A DNA stretch of 64,000 nt from an uncultured Dehalococcoidia bacterium (GTDB taxonomy: Bacteria; Chloroflexota; Dehalococcoidia; Lucifugimonadales; CAJWUJ01), in the NCBI GenBank assembly GCA_913047625.1, contig CAJWUJ010000001.1, positions 62,001 to 126,000 of the forward strand, given 5' to 3'. The notes below the pieces were generated by a model, which made no database searches, was not told the origin of the DNA, and saw nothing but the letters and a program-made list of their open reading frames with translations. Position numbers and translations under genes: made by a program. Of this stretch, positions 50,599 to 60,086 are shown piece after piece (the stretch's first letter is position 1; each line of letters opens with the position of its first letter).

Positions 50599-52230
50599 CT
50601 ATGAGAATAAATCCTTTGAGTCAAGCTCTAAGTCTAACGTGGTTGGATTAACTATACTGTTTTGGAAAAGCTTGTAAGATTCAGGAGACCCATACTCCCG
50701 AGTACGAACAACTACTGGAACTGGTACCGAGTGGCCAAAAATAAGAGCTTGCTGTTTGGATTCAAGTCGAGATAGGACCTGTTTCAATTCTCGTCCTCCA
50801 CTGGTCCCTGTAAGAAGAGCATCAACGTCTCTCTCGTTGTCCAGTTGACAAGTGAGTTTTGTACCTATTTGGCTTAGTACTTCCTCCTCTATGACCCCTG
50901 GCCTTTGATCTACAATTAAAAGTGTTACGCCATATTTTCTCATTTCTCTTGCTATAGTGCTGAAGATCGTATATTGGGATACGGAAGTCGTCAAAAACTT
51001 GTGTGCTTCTTCAATTGTAATTACTAAAGGTTTTGGGGTTTCAGAATTAGTAGCCATAGCTTGTTCGGTTTGGGTAACATATTGCCGGCGAATTCGTCTG
51101 GTTAGTAAATTGGCCACCAAGATATAAGCAGCTAGGTTCTCTTCGTAGCGTCCAAATTCAAGTACGACATGAATACCTTGTTCTAGGGTTCTAATTATAT
51201 GCTGGATAGAATCTCCTTGGGCGTCGTCAACTATAAATGCAAGCCTATTAAATTGATCTAACCTTCGTTTTAAAGACAGCATTGTAGATTCGTGTTCAGA
51301 AAGCCTTGCTGATAGATCCTTGATATCCTCGCCACTCATTTTCAGGAACTCATGGAACCAGCTAGAACCGAGTTCCCTCGGAAGTTTATAGGATGCTTGC
51401 CTGGCATTTTCAGTCAGGTTCAATATTCCTGCTAATGATTCGATATCTTCAGGTTCTATATCTTGATGTCTTATTGTTAGATCAAAATCAGGAGCTTTTT
51501 TTCTCATTCGGGAGAATTCGGGATCCAGTGAGAAGACTGCGACTTGAGAATTGAATAGTTGCTTTAATCCCTTAACTGGATGGCCTTGTTCACTAGAACC
51601 TTGCCACCCATATTCGTTGTGCATATCAAAAACTAAGTTAACAGCGATATCTTTCTGGACGATGCCCGCTAACAGAATTCTGGTAAGGAAACTTTTCCCA
51701 GTGCCACTTTTGCCAAAAATACCGTTTGATCGTTTAACAAACTGTTCCAGATTCAGGCATACCTGGGCAGACTCCAAAGCTAGGGGGCTACCTATCCATA
51801 TATGTCGATCATCCTCATTTCCAAATACGTAGGAAACATCTTCAGCAGAAGCTTGATATACCATTGATAGGTGTGGTGGTATAGTCTTAGCTATTTCCGG
51901 CCCATCGAGAAGACTAGCAGCATCTCCGGCTATGATAACAACGGGTCTGACTTTAATCACTGAAAACGCTGACGTTTCCACGATAGTTCGGGTTACTTCT
52001 GGAGTTTGTGCTACGGTTGTAATGTCTTGCAGCTCCTGATTAGCCCATTCCAAACGCATATCTGTTATGTATCCGAAAAATCGTTTACTTTGGCCGTCGA
52101 TTGTAACAGGTGTACCAACTTGGATATCTTCAATATTAGTCCCTGAACCTATCTTGACCAGTAGTCCCTGTTCGAGTGATCCATTGATAACGTGACCAAG
52201 AAAGACACGAGAATTGTCTTGGTTGATCAT
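50599..52230 (-). CDS. herA: HerA-type DNA-translocating ATPase
   Basis: This 543-residue ATPase of the HerA/FtsK superfamily has an N-terminal HAS-barrel-like region (VFLGHVINGSLEQGLLVKIG) before the ATPase. Walker A is GKSGTGKSFLTRI around residue 192, followed by VFDMHNEYGW. Walker B is LVITIEEAHKFLTT, and IDQRPGVIE-type residues (IVDQRPGVIEEEVL) are near the end of the core. HerA hexamers pump DNA into the NurA nuclease for double-strand-break end processing. The NurA-like protein is encoded two genes upstream on the same strand. The ATG overlaps the stop of the preceding gene. Confidence 0.9.
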   Translation of the reverse strand: MINQDNSRVFLGHVINGSLEQGLLVKIGSGTNIEDIQVGTPVTIDGQSKRFFGYITDMRLEWANQELQDITTVAQTPEVTRTIVETSAFSVIKVRPVVIIAGDAASLLDGPEIAKTIPPHLSMVYQASAEDVSYVFGNEDDRHIWIGSPLALESAQVCLNLEQFVKRSNGIFGKSGTGKSFLTRILLAGIVQKDIAVNLVFDMHNEYGWQGSSEQGHPVKGLKQLFNSQVAVFSLDPEFSRMRKKAPDFDLTIRHQDIEPEDIESLAGILNLTENARQASYKLPRELGSSWFHEFLKMSGEDIKDLSARLSEHESTMLSLKRRLDQFNRLAFIVDDAQGDSIQHIIRTLEQGIHVVLEFGRYEENLAAYILVANLLTRRIRRQYVTQTEQAMATNSETPKPLVITIEEAHKFLTTSVSQYTIFSTIAREMRKYGVTLLIVDQRPGVIEEEVLSQIGTKLTCQLDNERDVDALLTGTSGGRELKQVLSRLESKQQALIFGHSVPVPVVVRTREYGSPESYKLFQNSIVNPTTLDLELDSKDLFS

Positions 52231-52829
52231 AGTTTTAACCTTCTGATAATGAGTTTGAGCCTATTGAGATCAGAATGGAAGAGTTGGGCGAGTTCTTTTA
52301 CGAGTTTTTGTGTAAAGGTAACGTGAGCTGGGTACAGATCTAACATAAACCTTAGTGTCGAAATCAGTAATTCATCCGCTTGTCCTACGGCGGAGATACT
52401 TCTCGCCGCTAGTAGGGATAAGAAATCTAATTCTGTGAAAAAGTGATCAAGTTCACTTTGGGAACAACTAAATACGAACGCGTGTATCTCAGGAGGTCGC
52501 GCAGGCAAACCGTAGGATATGTGATTGTCTTTCAAATATCCCATTGAGACTACTTCAAAACTTGTGACCAGGAGCTGTGCAATTTGCGGGTTGTTTGCAT
52601 ATAGTTCAGTTATAGATGTTTCGTCTTTTCCTCTAGCGATTGCTTTTCGGTCAGAATTGAGACCTTCAGTGCTTACATATGAAACAATTCCGAAAGTTGG
52701 GTTGTCTGTGCCCACCCTAACCAGTGTGCCGATAACAGGTGCTTGATAAAGGTCATAGCATTGAGCAACGAATCCGTTAGAATTGGACTCCACTATTTCG
52801 CCTAATCGATTCTGTATACTCATATTCAT
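52227..52829 (-). CDS. HerA-associated protein of unknown function
   Basis: This 200-residue protein lies between nurA and herA with a 4-base overlap to herA. The first 70 residues (IGTLVRVGTDNPTFGIVSYVS and around) look like the small beta-barrel seen at HerA N-termini (HAS barrel). The C-terminal half is helical and Leu-rich (LTKLVKEL-like helices, ISTLRFMLDLYP). It is a plausible partner or regulator of the HerA hexamer. I do not recognise a named family. The start is ATG at 52829 or 52823. Confidence 0.72.
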   Translation of the reverse strand: MNMSIQNRLGEIVESNSNGFVAQCYDLYQAPVIGTLVRVGTDNPTFGIVSYVSTEGLNSDRKAIARGKDETSITELYANNPQIAQLLVTSFEVVSMGYLKDNHISYGLPARPPEIHAFVFSCSQSELDHFFTELDFLSLLAARSISAVGQADELLISTLRFMLDLYPAHVTFTQKLVKELAQLFHSDLNRLKLIIRRLKL

Positions 52830-52878
52830 AGAAATTTTCTCAGTAAAGTTGTCTTAGGCTTGATGTGCTGGTTCGATT

Positions 52879-54081
52879 TTAAATCCATCGGACTTGTTTG
52901 CTCGACGATTTTTGAGATCCGCCAATAGACACATCTTGATTAGTAAGCATGGTTTCAATTATAGCGTTAAATGCATTTCGATTTTGAGGAGTTACTACTG
53001 CTTGTTCATGTGCTTCAGCTAAACTTATTGGATAACCCAGTCCTTTGTCTACCTGGTCTAGAATAAGGCTGTGTGTTAGGTCTACGAGAGCATGGTCAGA
53101 GGCTACCCAGATAGGAATTTCAATTCGGGCTATCTCCTTACCAGTGTTGAGATAGAAAAACCCGATCTCATGGCCCAAATAATACTTTTGTATGACTTGA
53201 GATGTTGAAAAGAATATTTCCGACCGTTGACCAGTGCCTAAGAAAATCGAAAAAATATCCTGATCGGTGATGCTGTTAACAGAGTCACAAGGTCTTGTTC
53301 CTGCATTTAATGTGCCACAGTGACGATCACAGTTGATAGGAGAATATGGACAGATGGCTAATCTTAATGTGTTAACAACATCTGTTGATTTGGGTGAACT
53401 AATGTATGAGGCAAGGCTGGTCGGGCTCTTAATTGACTTCTCCTTAATTCGGTCCAGTGAGGGTATCAAATACGTATTGATTAGATAGTCTGTAACGCTT
53501 GTTGGTAGAGAATTAGCTGTGATTGTCCAAAAAATTAGCGTTCCATCTAGTAGTGCTAATGTAGGGATTTCATCCACATCAGTGGCTATAGTTTCACTAA
53601 GCGTTTCTAATTCTCGAAGGGATCTCTTGATCCCCAAAACTGCTCCCTCAATAGGAACTGAACGGGTACTATCCTGATCCTCTATATATAATTCGTTCTC
53701 ACTGACAGCTATCTCAGGTTTACTTTCAAGAACAGCCGAGGAAGATTCGCCATAAGTAAGGATTACCTTTCCTATGTTAATTAGGTGATACATCAAAGGT
53801 GCATGTCTGCTTACGTCGATCTGGGAACCATCTACTGCCATGACCTTGTAGTTATTAGGTTTAGCGGGCTTTGTGTACTTGCCAGCAAGACTTGTATGAA
53901 TTTCTGCTGCCATCCAGGTGAATTTACCAGATTGAGCTTTTTGCATTATCTCTTCATGGCTCAGACTGCTTAATAGCTTGATTGCCTTTATTGCTTGAAC
54001 GGAGCCTTCTGAATGTCGGTTCATTATATGTGCCGTCTTTTCTTGCAACTTGGCGAGTGCTTGTACTAAATCAAGTGACAT
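52879..54081 (-). CDS. nurA: NurA-type nuclease
   Basis: This 400-residue NurA-domain protein has KVMAVDGSQIDVSRHAP, which carries the first catalytic Asp, and LALLDGTLIFWTI, which carries the second, as expected for the RNase-H-like NurA fold. The C-terminal region has DHALVDLTHSLILDQVDKGLGYP. NurA cuts DNA ends, with 5' resection driven by HerA. Bacterial copies occur in some thermophiles and Chloroflexota. It is followed by the unknown gene and herA on the same strand. Confidence 0.88.
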   Translation of the reverse strand: MSLDLVQALAKLQEKTAHIMNRHSEGSVQAIKAIKLLSSLSHEEIMQKAQSGKFTWMAAEIHTSLAGKYTKPAKPNNYKVMAVDGSQIDVSRHAPLMYHLINIGKVILTYGESSSAVLESKPEIAVSENELYIEDQDSTRSVPIEGAVLGIKRSLRELETLSETIATDVDEIPTLALLDGTLIFWTITANSLPTSVTDYLINTYLIPSLDRIKEKSIKSPTSLASYISSPKSTDVVNTLRLAICPYSPINCDRHCGTLNAGTRPCDSVNSITDQDIFSIFLGTGQRSEIFFSTSQVIQKYYLGHEIGFFYLNTGKEIARIEIPIWVASDHALVDLTHSLILDQVDKGLGYPISLAEAHEQAVVTPQNRNAFNAIIETMLTNQDVSIGGSQKSSSKQVRWI

Positions 54082-54104
54082 TATGGATTTAATTCTCCAA
54101 ATTG

Positions 54105-54635
54105 TTATTCTAAGATTTCAACCATGCCATGGTTGAATGAGAGTGATTTGCTTCTATATGACAGGGTGATGTTCTTGAATCGAGATAACTCGTTTATCAT
54201 TTCATGTATTCTTTCGAATTGGATAGATGAAACATCAGTTGCTAGTCTATTGGAGCGCATTACTTTCTCTCCAAATAGCGTTCTCTGACTGCTTTTTCTA
54301 GCCTCAATGATTAAGGACTCGAAAAAGTTCTCAAAGACTACTTCAGCAGCATATCCTGCGTCATCTGTTTTTGTTAAGGGAATAAAAGCTAAGTGAAACT
54401 CAAGTTTTTCCTGTACTTGGGTATCCTTAATAATGAGTCGGAGTGGTATATTGGATTTTTGGTCATCTATGACTGTTCGAACAGTAGCCTGAATCGACCG
54501 CAGGATACTTGAAAGCCCGGAAACCGGTATATTTTGGGCCGGTAGCGCTAGTATGAGTGGGTCTTGATCAATTGTTTCTGATGATTGCAAATAATCAAGA
54601 GGGGCGTCATCTAAGTTTTCTTGCATCTCCGACAC
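54105..54635 (-). CDS. Uncharacterised operon protein upstream of nurA
   Basis: This 176-residue acidic protein has no recognised domain. It looks alpha/beta (VSGLSSILRSIQATVRTVI, then LKLVF-like strands) and has no signal peptide or membrane helix. The start is GTG at 54635, which overlaps the end of selB by 29 bases; an ATG at 54626 is an alternative, though GGAG then abuts it directly. The tight packing between selB and nurA suggests co-translation. It may be a third component of the HerA-NurA set. Confidence 0.7.
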   Translation of the reverse strand: MSEMQENLDDAPLDYLQSSETIDQDPLILALPAQNIPVSGLSSILRSIQATVRTVIDDQKSNIPLRLIIKDTQVQEKLEFHLAFIPLTKTDDAGYAAEVVFENFFESLIIEARKSSQRTLFGEKVMRSNRLATDVSSIQFERIHEMINELSRFKNITLSYRSKSLSFNHGMVEILE

Positions 54636-56490
54636 GTTGCGTCAAACCTCTTTGGTCAAGATCTTCCAGTATGGCCAGCGCAAATTTCCTACTTGTTGAG
54701 AACAAATCCCGAACTTCACCAACTGTAATGCTTCCTCTAATCGTTATTTCTTCCAGTATTTTTGAAACAATAGATTTGTGAGTATTCGATTCAAATAGTA
54801 TGGCTCCACCGACACGCTCGACCTTATTACTTTCAATTAGGAAGGTTACTACGTCTTCCTCAATGGTATCAAGACTTGGTGGAGAGAAAGGTTCTTTGAT
54901 CAAGTGCTGGATCAGTGATTCAGCGGAGGCGCTTTTTAATGGATCTAAAGATGGGTAGTAATTGGGAACACTTATCGATGATTGTTCAAGTACTAGGCAT
55001 TTATTGGATATCAGATCTTTAAGGGCGGCAATTGCCAGATCTCTCTGTATCGCTATTTTTTTATAGAGAGATTCTGTGTCGATACCTCTCCTGGAAGGAT
55101 TTGCTTTGTGAAATTGGGTCACAGTTTCAATAATGGTAGTTTTGGCACGGTTCCATGAAGGTTGATCCACAAGGATAGTGTCGGCATTGATGGCATCATG
55201 TTGGTTATTTGGATGCAATATATAAATTTCACTAGCAAAGGATGAGGAGTGTATGCTAGAAATAGCTTTAACGAGATCAGCAAACGGTAGACCTAGTTGT
55301 TTACTAAGTTTTGATACGGTTATTGGTACAATTTGTCTCAAAAACTGAAAAAAAGTTTCTATATCTGTCGGGTCCAAAATGGTGTTTAGCCGCCGAATAG
55401 TGGTCTGGTCATGTCTTTTGTGCCTACGTGCATGAGAATCCAATATAATTCCACCACCGATGGTAATATCATTTCTTCTAAGTACAAAGTTATCACCTCT
55501 TGCTAACACCAATTTACTTTCAAGGACAATTTGGGTCTTTGCTTTGGATCCGGCAATCATTTTATCGGTATCTAATAGTCTGATTAGGCATGGAGTAGTC
55601 GCCGCACCCGCAAAAAAGGTAGCTTTTGAATTATGATAAAGTGGTCGAGCAGTGGATTCTAACAGCTGGCATATGGCGTCGACAGCATTTGTTGGGGAAA
55701 ATAGATCTGGAGTGGTAATGATTTCTCCCCGCTTAATTGATTGCCATGAAACACCTGATAGATTAAGGGCGACTCGTTGTCCTGGATAAACTGTCGTCAC
55801 CGCCTTTTGATGACTCTGGATCGATCTTATTCTTGCATTTTCTTTGGCGATAGGGAGCTCAACAGACTGTCCTATGCTTAGTTTCCCTTCAATTAGGGTT
55901 CCAGTTACTATTGTTCCGTATCCTGAGGCACTAAAACTGCGGTCTACTACTAGTCTTGGGGCATTGAGATCCTGCTTTGGGCTACAAGTGCCTAGCAATG
56001 TGTCGATCTGGTTTATTAACCCTTGGATTCCGGCCCCCGTTACGCTGGATACTCGTACGATGTGAGAGTAGTCGACAGAACTAGTACCTAGGAGGTCTCC
56101 AAATTCTGCCTCTACTAGTTCTAGCAGATCTGGGTCTACTAAATCAGCTTTAGTGATTACTGGGATACATGCCTTGATATTAAGGAGTTCTAGAATAGAT
56201 AGATGCTCAGTCGTTTGTGGCATGATTGATTCGTTTGCTGCCACAACTAGAATGGCTAAGTCGATTGAAGCGACTCCAGTCAGCATGTTCTTGATGAATT
56301 TAGCGTGACCTGGGACATCTACTATACTTACTTCTCTCCCACTTGGTAGAGTTAACCAGGTGTAGCCAGGAACGATTGTTAGACCGCGTGCCTTTTCCTC
56401 TCGAAGCCTATCAGGATCCATCCCTGTTAAGGCTTGAACTAGGGTAGATTTTCCATGGTCAACATGACCAGCTGTTCCTAATGTAAACAT
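54607..56490 (-). CDS. selB: Selenocysteine-specific elongation factor
   Basis: SelB, 627 residues, delivers selenocysteinyl-tRNA to UGA codons marked by a SECIS hairpin. The GTPase domain has GTAGHVDHGKSTLVQAL, REEKARGLTIV, VDVPGHAKFIKNM and ITKAD. Beta-barrel domains 2-3 follow (GYGTIVTGTLIEGKLSIGQ) and the C-terminal third consists of winged-helix repeats that bind SECIS RNA (SRKFALAILEDLDQRGLT near the end). Its presence implies selenoproteins and selA/selD elsewhere; none is in this window, nor is a tRNA-Sec visible. A specialised EF-Tu-like role is the alternative if those genes are lacking. Confidence 0.9.
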   Translation of the reverse strand: MFTLGTAGHVDHGKSTLVQALTGMDPDRLREEKARGLTIVPGYTWLTLPSGREVSIVDVPGHAKFIKNMLTGVASIDLAILVVAANESIMPQTTEHLSILELLNIKACIPVITKADLVDPDLLELVEAEFGDLLGTSSVDYSHIVRVSSVTGAGIQGLINQIDTLLGTCSPKQDLNAPRLVVDRSFSASGYGTIVTGTLIEGKLSIGQSVELPIAKENARIRSIQSHQKAVTTVYPGQRVALNLSGVSWQSIKRGEIITTPDLFSPTNAVDAICQLLESTARPLYHNSKATFFAGAATTPCLIRLLDTDKMIAGSKAKTQIVLESKLVLARGDNFVLRRNDITIGGGIILDSHARRHKRHDQTTIRRLNTILDPTDIETFFQFLRQIVPITVSKLSKQLGLPFADLVKAISSIHSSSFASEIYILHPNNQHDAINADTILVDQPSWNRAKTTIIETVTQFHKANPSRRGIDTESLYKKIAIQRDLAIAALKDLISNKCLVLEQSSISVPNYYPSLDPLKSASAESLIQHLIKEPFSPPSLDTIEEDVVTFLIESNKVERVGGAILFESNTHKSIVSKILEEITIRGSITVGEVRDLFSTSRKFALAILEDLDQRGLTQRVGDARKLR

Positions 56491-56553
56491 AATCGTTATG
56501 TGGAAAGAAGCGGATACATATCAGTCGCATTATCCTATATATTATAAGCCCTG

Positions 56554-57768
56554 TCAGTTAGATGTATCTTGCAAATAGGATCCTATAAATGACGTGAATA
56601 CTTCATTGGCAAGAAGCCTTCCTTTTTTTGTTAAGCAAAGGTTATTTTTGTTCCAGAAAATAAGATTTTGTTCAAAGAGTGAAGGGAGTTCTTTTGCAAA
56701 AACATTAGTGAAACGATCATGGTAAATGGAATGAAATTCATCATTAGTGATGCCTTTATTGAGTCGTAGTTTTAGGAACATGTATTCTGCCATCGATATG
56801 TTCTTTGGGATTACTTCAAAGTCAGCTATTAAAGGATTATTTTTGAGGTGATGCAGGAATGGCTTATCGTTACTTTCTAAAATCCACTGGTGTATTAATT
56901 TTATATATTGAGTCGGAGACTTTAAATTTGAAAATCTAGTATTTGAGTAAAAGGAATGGGCGCCAGGGCCAAGACCCAGATATGGCAAGTTATTCCAATA
57001 CTGAAGATTGTGTGTACAAGAATAATCCTCCTTTGACCAGTTTGACAGTTCGTACTGGATGTAATCATTCTTTGCAAGGGCAGATTCAGCATGAATGTAT
57101 TGATCCGCTGCAAGATCCTCATCAGGCCGTGGCAACTTGCCTGTTTCCAAGGCTAAATACATGGGTGTCTCTTTTTCTAATGTAAGGCAGTATAAAGAGA
57201 AGTGCTGAGGATGTAATGCTATGGCTTCACTGAGTGTTTGAGCCCAGATTTCAGATGTCAAATCAGGGACGCCGTAGATTAGATCTAGATTAATATTGTT
57301 AAACCCTGCTGTTTTAGCATTTTCGTATGCGTCTATTAACGTAGCTCGATCATGATCTCTACCCAGTATGGACAATATATTATCGTTCAGGCTTTGTGCC
57401 CCAAAGCTGAGTCTGTTTATGCTTGAGGTTGATAGGTGTTTAGCATGTTGTGGCGTGAAATCCCTTGGATTGCTTTCAAGCGTGATTTCCGCATTGGTGT
57501 CTACATCAAACGCATGAAAAACTGTGTCGATAATGGAGAGGATAAGTTTTACGGGCAAGTAAGAGGGAGTTCCTCCACCAAGAAATACTGTTTTTACGGG
57601 AGGATGTCCCAACAGTTGTCCCCATTGTTTGATTTCTAGGTTCAAGGCACTGATATACGGAGAAAATAAATGTTCAATTCGTGCGTATGTATTGAAGTCA
57701 CAATAAGGGCATTTTTTTGCACAAAATGGTATATGAATGTATAGGGAAATAGGGGATGTATTCATCAA
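56554..57768 (-). CDS. hemW: Radical SAM protein HemW
   Basis: This 404-residue radical SAM enzyme has YIHIPFCAKKCPYCDFNTY near the N-terminus (CxxxCxxC for the iron-sulfur cluster), FLGGGTPSYL and LESNPRDFTPQHA, in the order expected for HemN/HemW. HemW inserts heme into respiratory proteins; its close relative HemN is an oxygen-independent coproporphyrinogen oxidase. The short length, without the HemN N-terminal extension, supports HemW. Together with selB upstream and holA divergent from it, there is no operon evidence for its job. Confidence 0.88.
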   Translation of the reverse strand: MMNTSPISLYIHIPFCAKKCPYCDFNTYARIEHLFSPYISALNLEIKQWGQLLGHPPVKTVFLGGGTPSYLPVKLILSIIDTVFHAFDVDTNAEITLESNPRDFTPQHAKHLSTSSINRLSFGAQSLNDNILSILGRDHDRATLIDAYENAKTAGFNNINLDLIYGVPDLTSEIWAQTLSEAIALHPQHFSLYCLTLEKETPMYLALETGKLPRPDEDLAADQYIHAESALAKNDYIQYELSNWSKEDYSCTHNLQYWNNLPYLGLGPGAHSFYSNTRFSNLKSPTQYIKLIHQWILESNDKPFLHHLKNNPLIADFEVIPKNISMAEYMFLKLRLNKGITNDEFHSIYHDRFTNVFAKELPSLFEQNLIFWNKNNLCLTKKGRLLANEVFTSFIGSYLQDTSN

Positions 57769-57941
57769 TTATTGAGTTCTGTTAGGATGTCTCTGGTTAT
57801 ATAATGATAGACGGATGTTTTACGGGGCATCTTATGATACCGTGAACTTGAGATCAATATGATTTGTCTACTGTTCTCCCGAAACAAAAATCGAATAGAG
57901 TACAGATTAAATAAAATTAATGATTAGGATTCTGGCCTGAA

Positions 57942-58955
57942 GTGATATACATATTCCACGGTGAAGATACTTATAGTTTATTTAAGGAGACTGCTTCCGT
58001 TGAACAGAAGTTTGGAGCTGGTTTCTCCGGAGAAGGAGATGTTATCCGATTGGATTTAAAAGAAGAAAGCTTTGAACATCTCCAAAATGCAGTTGCCACA
58101 GTACCGTTTTTCGGAGGTAATAGGTTAATTATCCTAAGGAACTTTTTCGAAAAGTTTAGCCCGAGGGTGGGATCCAAAACAACCAATAAAACACAGAAAA
58201 CTGATGTAAATCTGAATTTCGCTCATCAGGTAAAGCAACTCCTCACATCAAAACCTGAATTCACAACTGTTATTATTGAGTCTCCAGTCAGTCAATTGAA
58301 AAATCCCCTTTTTGAAGAATTCACTGCACTTGCTAGTATTAAGCACTTTCCTAGACTAACTGAATCCGATTTACAACGTTGGGTGGTTGGCTATGTGAAC
58401 CAGAGAGGTGGGAGGATTGCACATGATGCTGCGGCAGTACTTGCGAGTATGGTGGGAGTTGATTTATGGAGACTGTCAAATGAACTAGATAAGTTAATCC
58501 TACTCCGTGAAAATGAAATTATTGATGCAGTGTCCATAAAGGAAGCAGTGGTATTTACCCGGGATGTCAATATTTTCACTATACTAGATGCGTTTTTTGC
58601 AACTGACTACCTCAAAGCAATTAGGCTGTTAAACGAAATGCTTGGTACAGGATCCAACTATAGCTATGTTTTATCCATGATATCGAGACAGGTAAGACTA
58701 TTGTTGTTGGCAAAAGAAGCCTCGAGTTTGTCCATGGGGTTAGGGGAAACTCGTTCCCATTTAGGTATAAATAATGATTTTGTTCTAAAAAAAACCCTAA
58801 AACAAGCGCAAGGTTACCGTGAATCTGACTTGGTCGCTTTTTATGGGAAGCTTAGGGATTTTGATTTATCTGTAAAAACTGGAAGATTTGATCCACTTGT
58901 AGGTCTTAATATTATTTTTGGTGCTGGGATTACGTCTCAAAGAACCACTGGATAG
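57942..58955 (+). CDS. holA: DNA polymerase III delta subunit
   Basis: This 337-residue protein is of the HolA family and opens the sliding-clamp in the clamp loader. It begins IYIFHGEDTYSLFKE, as HolA does, and has ATVPFFGGNRLIILRNFFE and the helical C-terminal region QVRLLLLAKEASS. The start is GTG at 57942, giving the usual N-terminus; no strong ribosome site is visible. It stands alone between hemW (divergent) and the nuo operon. Confidence 0.9.
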   Translation: MIYIFHGEDTYSLFKETASVEQKFGAGFSGEGDVIRLDLKEESFEHLQNAVATVPFFGGNRLIILRNFFEKFSPRVGSKTTNKTQKTDVNLNFAHQVKQLLTSKPEFTTVIIESPVSQLKNPLFEEFTALASIKHFPRLTESDLQRWVVGYVNQRGGRIAHDAAAVLASMVGVDLWRLSNELDKLILLRENEIIDAVSIKEAVVFTRDVNIFTILDAFFATDYLKAIRLLNEMLGTGSNYSYVLSMISRQVRLLLLAKEASSLSMGLGETRSHLGINNDFVLKKTLKQAQGYRESDLVAFYGKLRDFDLSVKTGRFDPLVGLNIIFGAGITSQRTTG

Positions 58956-59005
58956 CATGTGCTGTGTGAGTGAGCATAGTGTTTAGTACTTTTTAAGGGT
59001 AATTT

Positions 59006-59037
59006 ACCTTGCCAAGGTTACACTGGTGTGCCATAAT
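59006..59037 (+). promoter_or_regulatory. nuo operon promoter with overlapping palindrome
   Basis: TTGCCA (59009-59014) and CATAAT (59032-59037) are spaced by 17 bases. A perfect 6-1-6 palindrome, ACCTTG-C-CAAGGT at 59006-59018, covers the -35 hexamer and could be an operator. The predicted start is near 59044, 36 bases before the nuoA GTG. Confidence 0.6.
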
Positions 59038-59079
59038 TATGACCGCAATCTATTAGTTAGCTTTCGGGATAGGTAATTA

Positions 59080-59460
59080 GTGGACGATTATTTCAGCCAA
59101 TACGGTCTAGTAGCTATATTCGTTTGTTTAGCTATATTCGTACCCATGAGTATGTTAATTCTCTCTCGGTTGCTTGGCTTAGTAAGAGTAAGACCCTCTA
59201 AATTTAATGATGTTAAATTTGAGCCTTACGAGTGCGGAGTTCAGCAGATTGGTAAACGCTGGGGGCAATTTAACTTCAGGTACTATACTTTTGCTTTGTT
59301 GTTCGTAGTTCTTGACGTAGTGACTATTTTTTTGTTTCCGTGGGCCTTAAAGTTCAATCAGTTAGGATTATTTGGTTTTATTGAAATGACGATTTTCATG
59401 TTGATCTTGCTGCTTGGGTATGTTTACGCCTGGAGAAAAGGAGCATTGCAATGGGATTGA
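59080..59460 (+). CDS. nuoA: NADH dehydrogenase (complex I) subunit A
   Basis: This 126-residue membrane subunit has three hydrophobic helices, with [27 protein letters not shown], the conserved Glu/Cys loop, and [22 protein letters not shown]. It anchors the quinone-side arm. The start is GTG at 59080. It overlaps nuoB by ten bases. The operon order here is A-B-C-D-H-I-J, with E, F and G (NADH-oxidising module) absent, so electrons probably enter from ferredoxin or another carrier. Confidence 0.95.
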   Translation: MDDYFSQYGLVAIFVCLAIFVPMSMLILSRLLGLVRVRPSKFNDVKFEPYECGVQQIGKRWGQFNFRYYTFALLFVVLDVVTIFLFPWALKFNQLGLFGFIEMTIFMLILLLGYVYAWRKGALQWD

Positions 59461-60086
59461 GCAACGATATAGTTGAACTTGATGGATCTGATGAATCATT
59501 ACTTCAGAGAAGGACATGGAATCTGGATCTTGCCGAAGGTGCTACAGTCGAAGAAATGAAATGGTCTAGTCAGCACGCCATTCCCGATCCGGTAATTGAA
59601 ATCCCTGAAGATATACGTTCGAGTATAGCTGTTAGTTCAATTGATACACTATTAAATTGGGGTCGTCGGTCAGCCGTATGGCCCGTAGCATTCGGTTTGG
59701 CATGTTGTGCTTTTGAAATGATGGCAAGTGCGATGTCAAGATTTGATCTCTCGCGCTTCGGTATGGAGGCTTTTCGGGCAACTCCTCGTCAGGCAGATTT
59801 GATGATTGTTGCAGGAACAGTGACTTGGAAAATGGCACCCGCTATTAAACGAATTTATGATCAAATGGCGGAACCAAAATGGGTCATTTCTATGGGTGTA
59901 TGTGCCACTAGCGGGGGTCCCTATTATCAAAGCTACAGCGTGGTGCCTGGGGTTAACCATATAGTTCCTGTTGATGTTTACGTTCCAGGTTGTCCCCCGA
60001 GGCCGGATGCTCTTCTGTACGGAATAATGGAGCTGCATGAGAAGATCAAGAAGTACAGTATTAACAATAGACGGGCTGGAGCATAG
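59451..60086 (+). CDS. nuoB: Complex I subunit B
   Basis: This 211-residue subunit binds the last iron-sulfur cluster N2, next to the quinone site. The expected motif [15 protein letters not shown] gives two adjacent cysteines and [20 protein letters not shown] gives the C-terminal Cys; [11 protein letters not shown] supplies a further segment. The N-terminus has an extra region of about 60 residues beyond the typical bacterial NuoB. It overlaps nuoA and is followed with no gap by nuoC. Confidence 0.95.
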   Translation: MGLSNDIVELDGSDESLLQRRTWNLDLAEGATVEEMKWSSQHAIPDPVIEIPEDIRSSIAVSSIDTLLNWGRRSAVWPVAFGLACCAFEMMASAMSRFDLSRFGMEAFRATPRQADLMIVAGTVTWKMAPAIKRIYDQMAEPKWVISMGVCATSGGPYYQSYSVVPGVNHIVPVDVYVPGCPPRPDALLYGIMELHEKIKKYSINNRRAGA

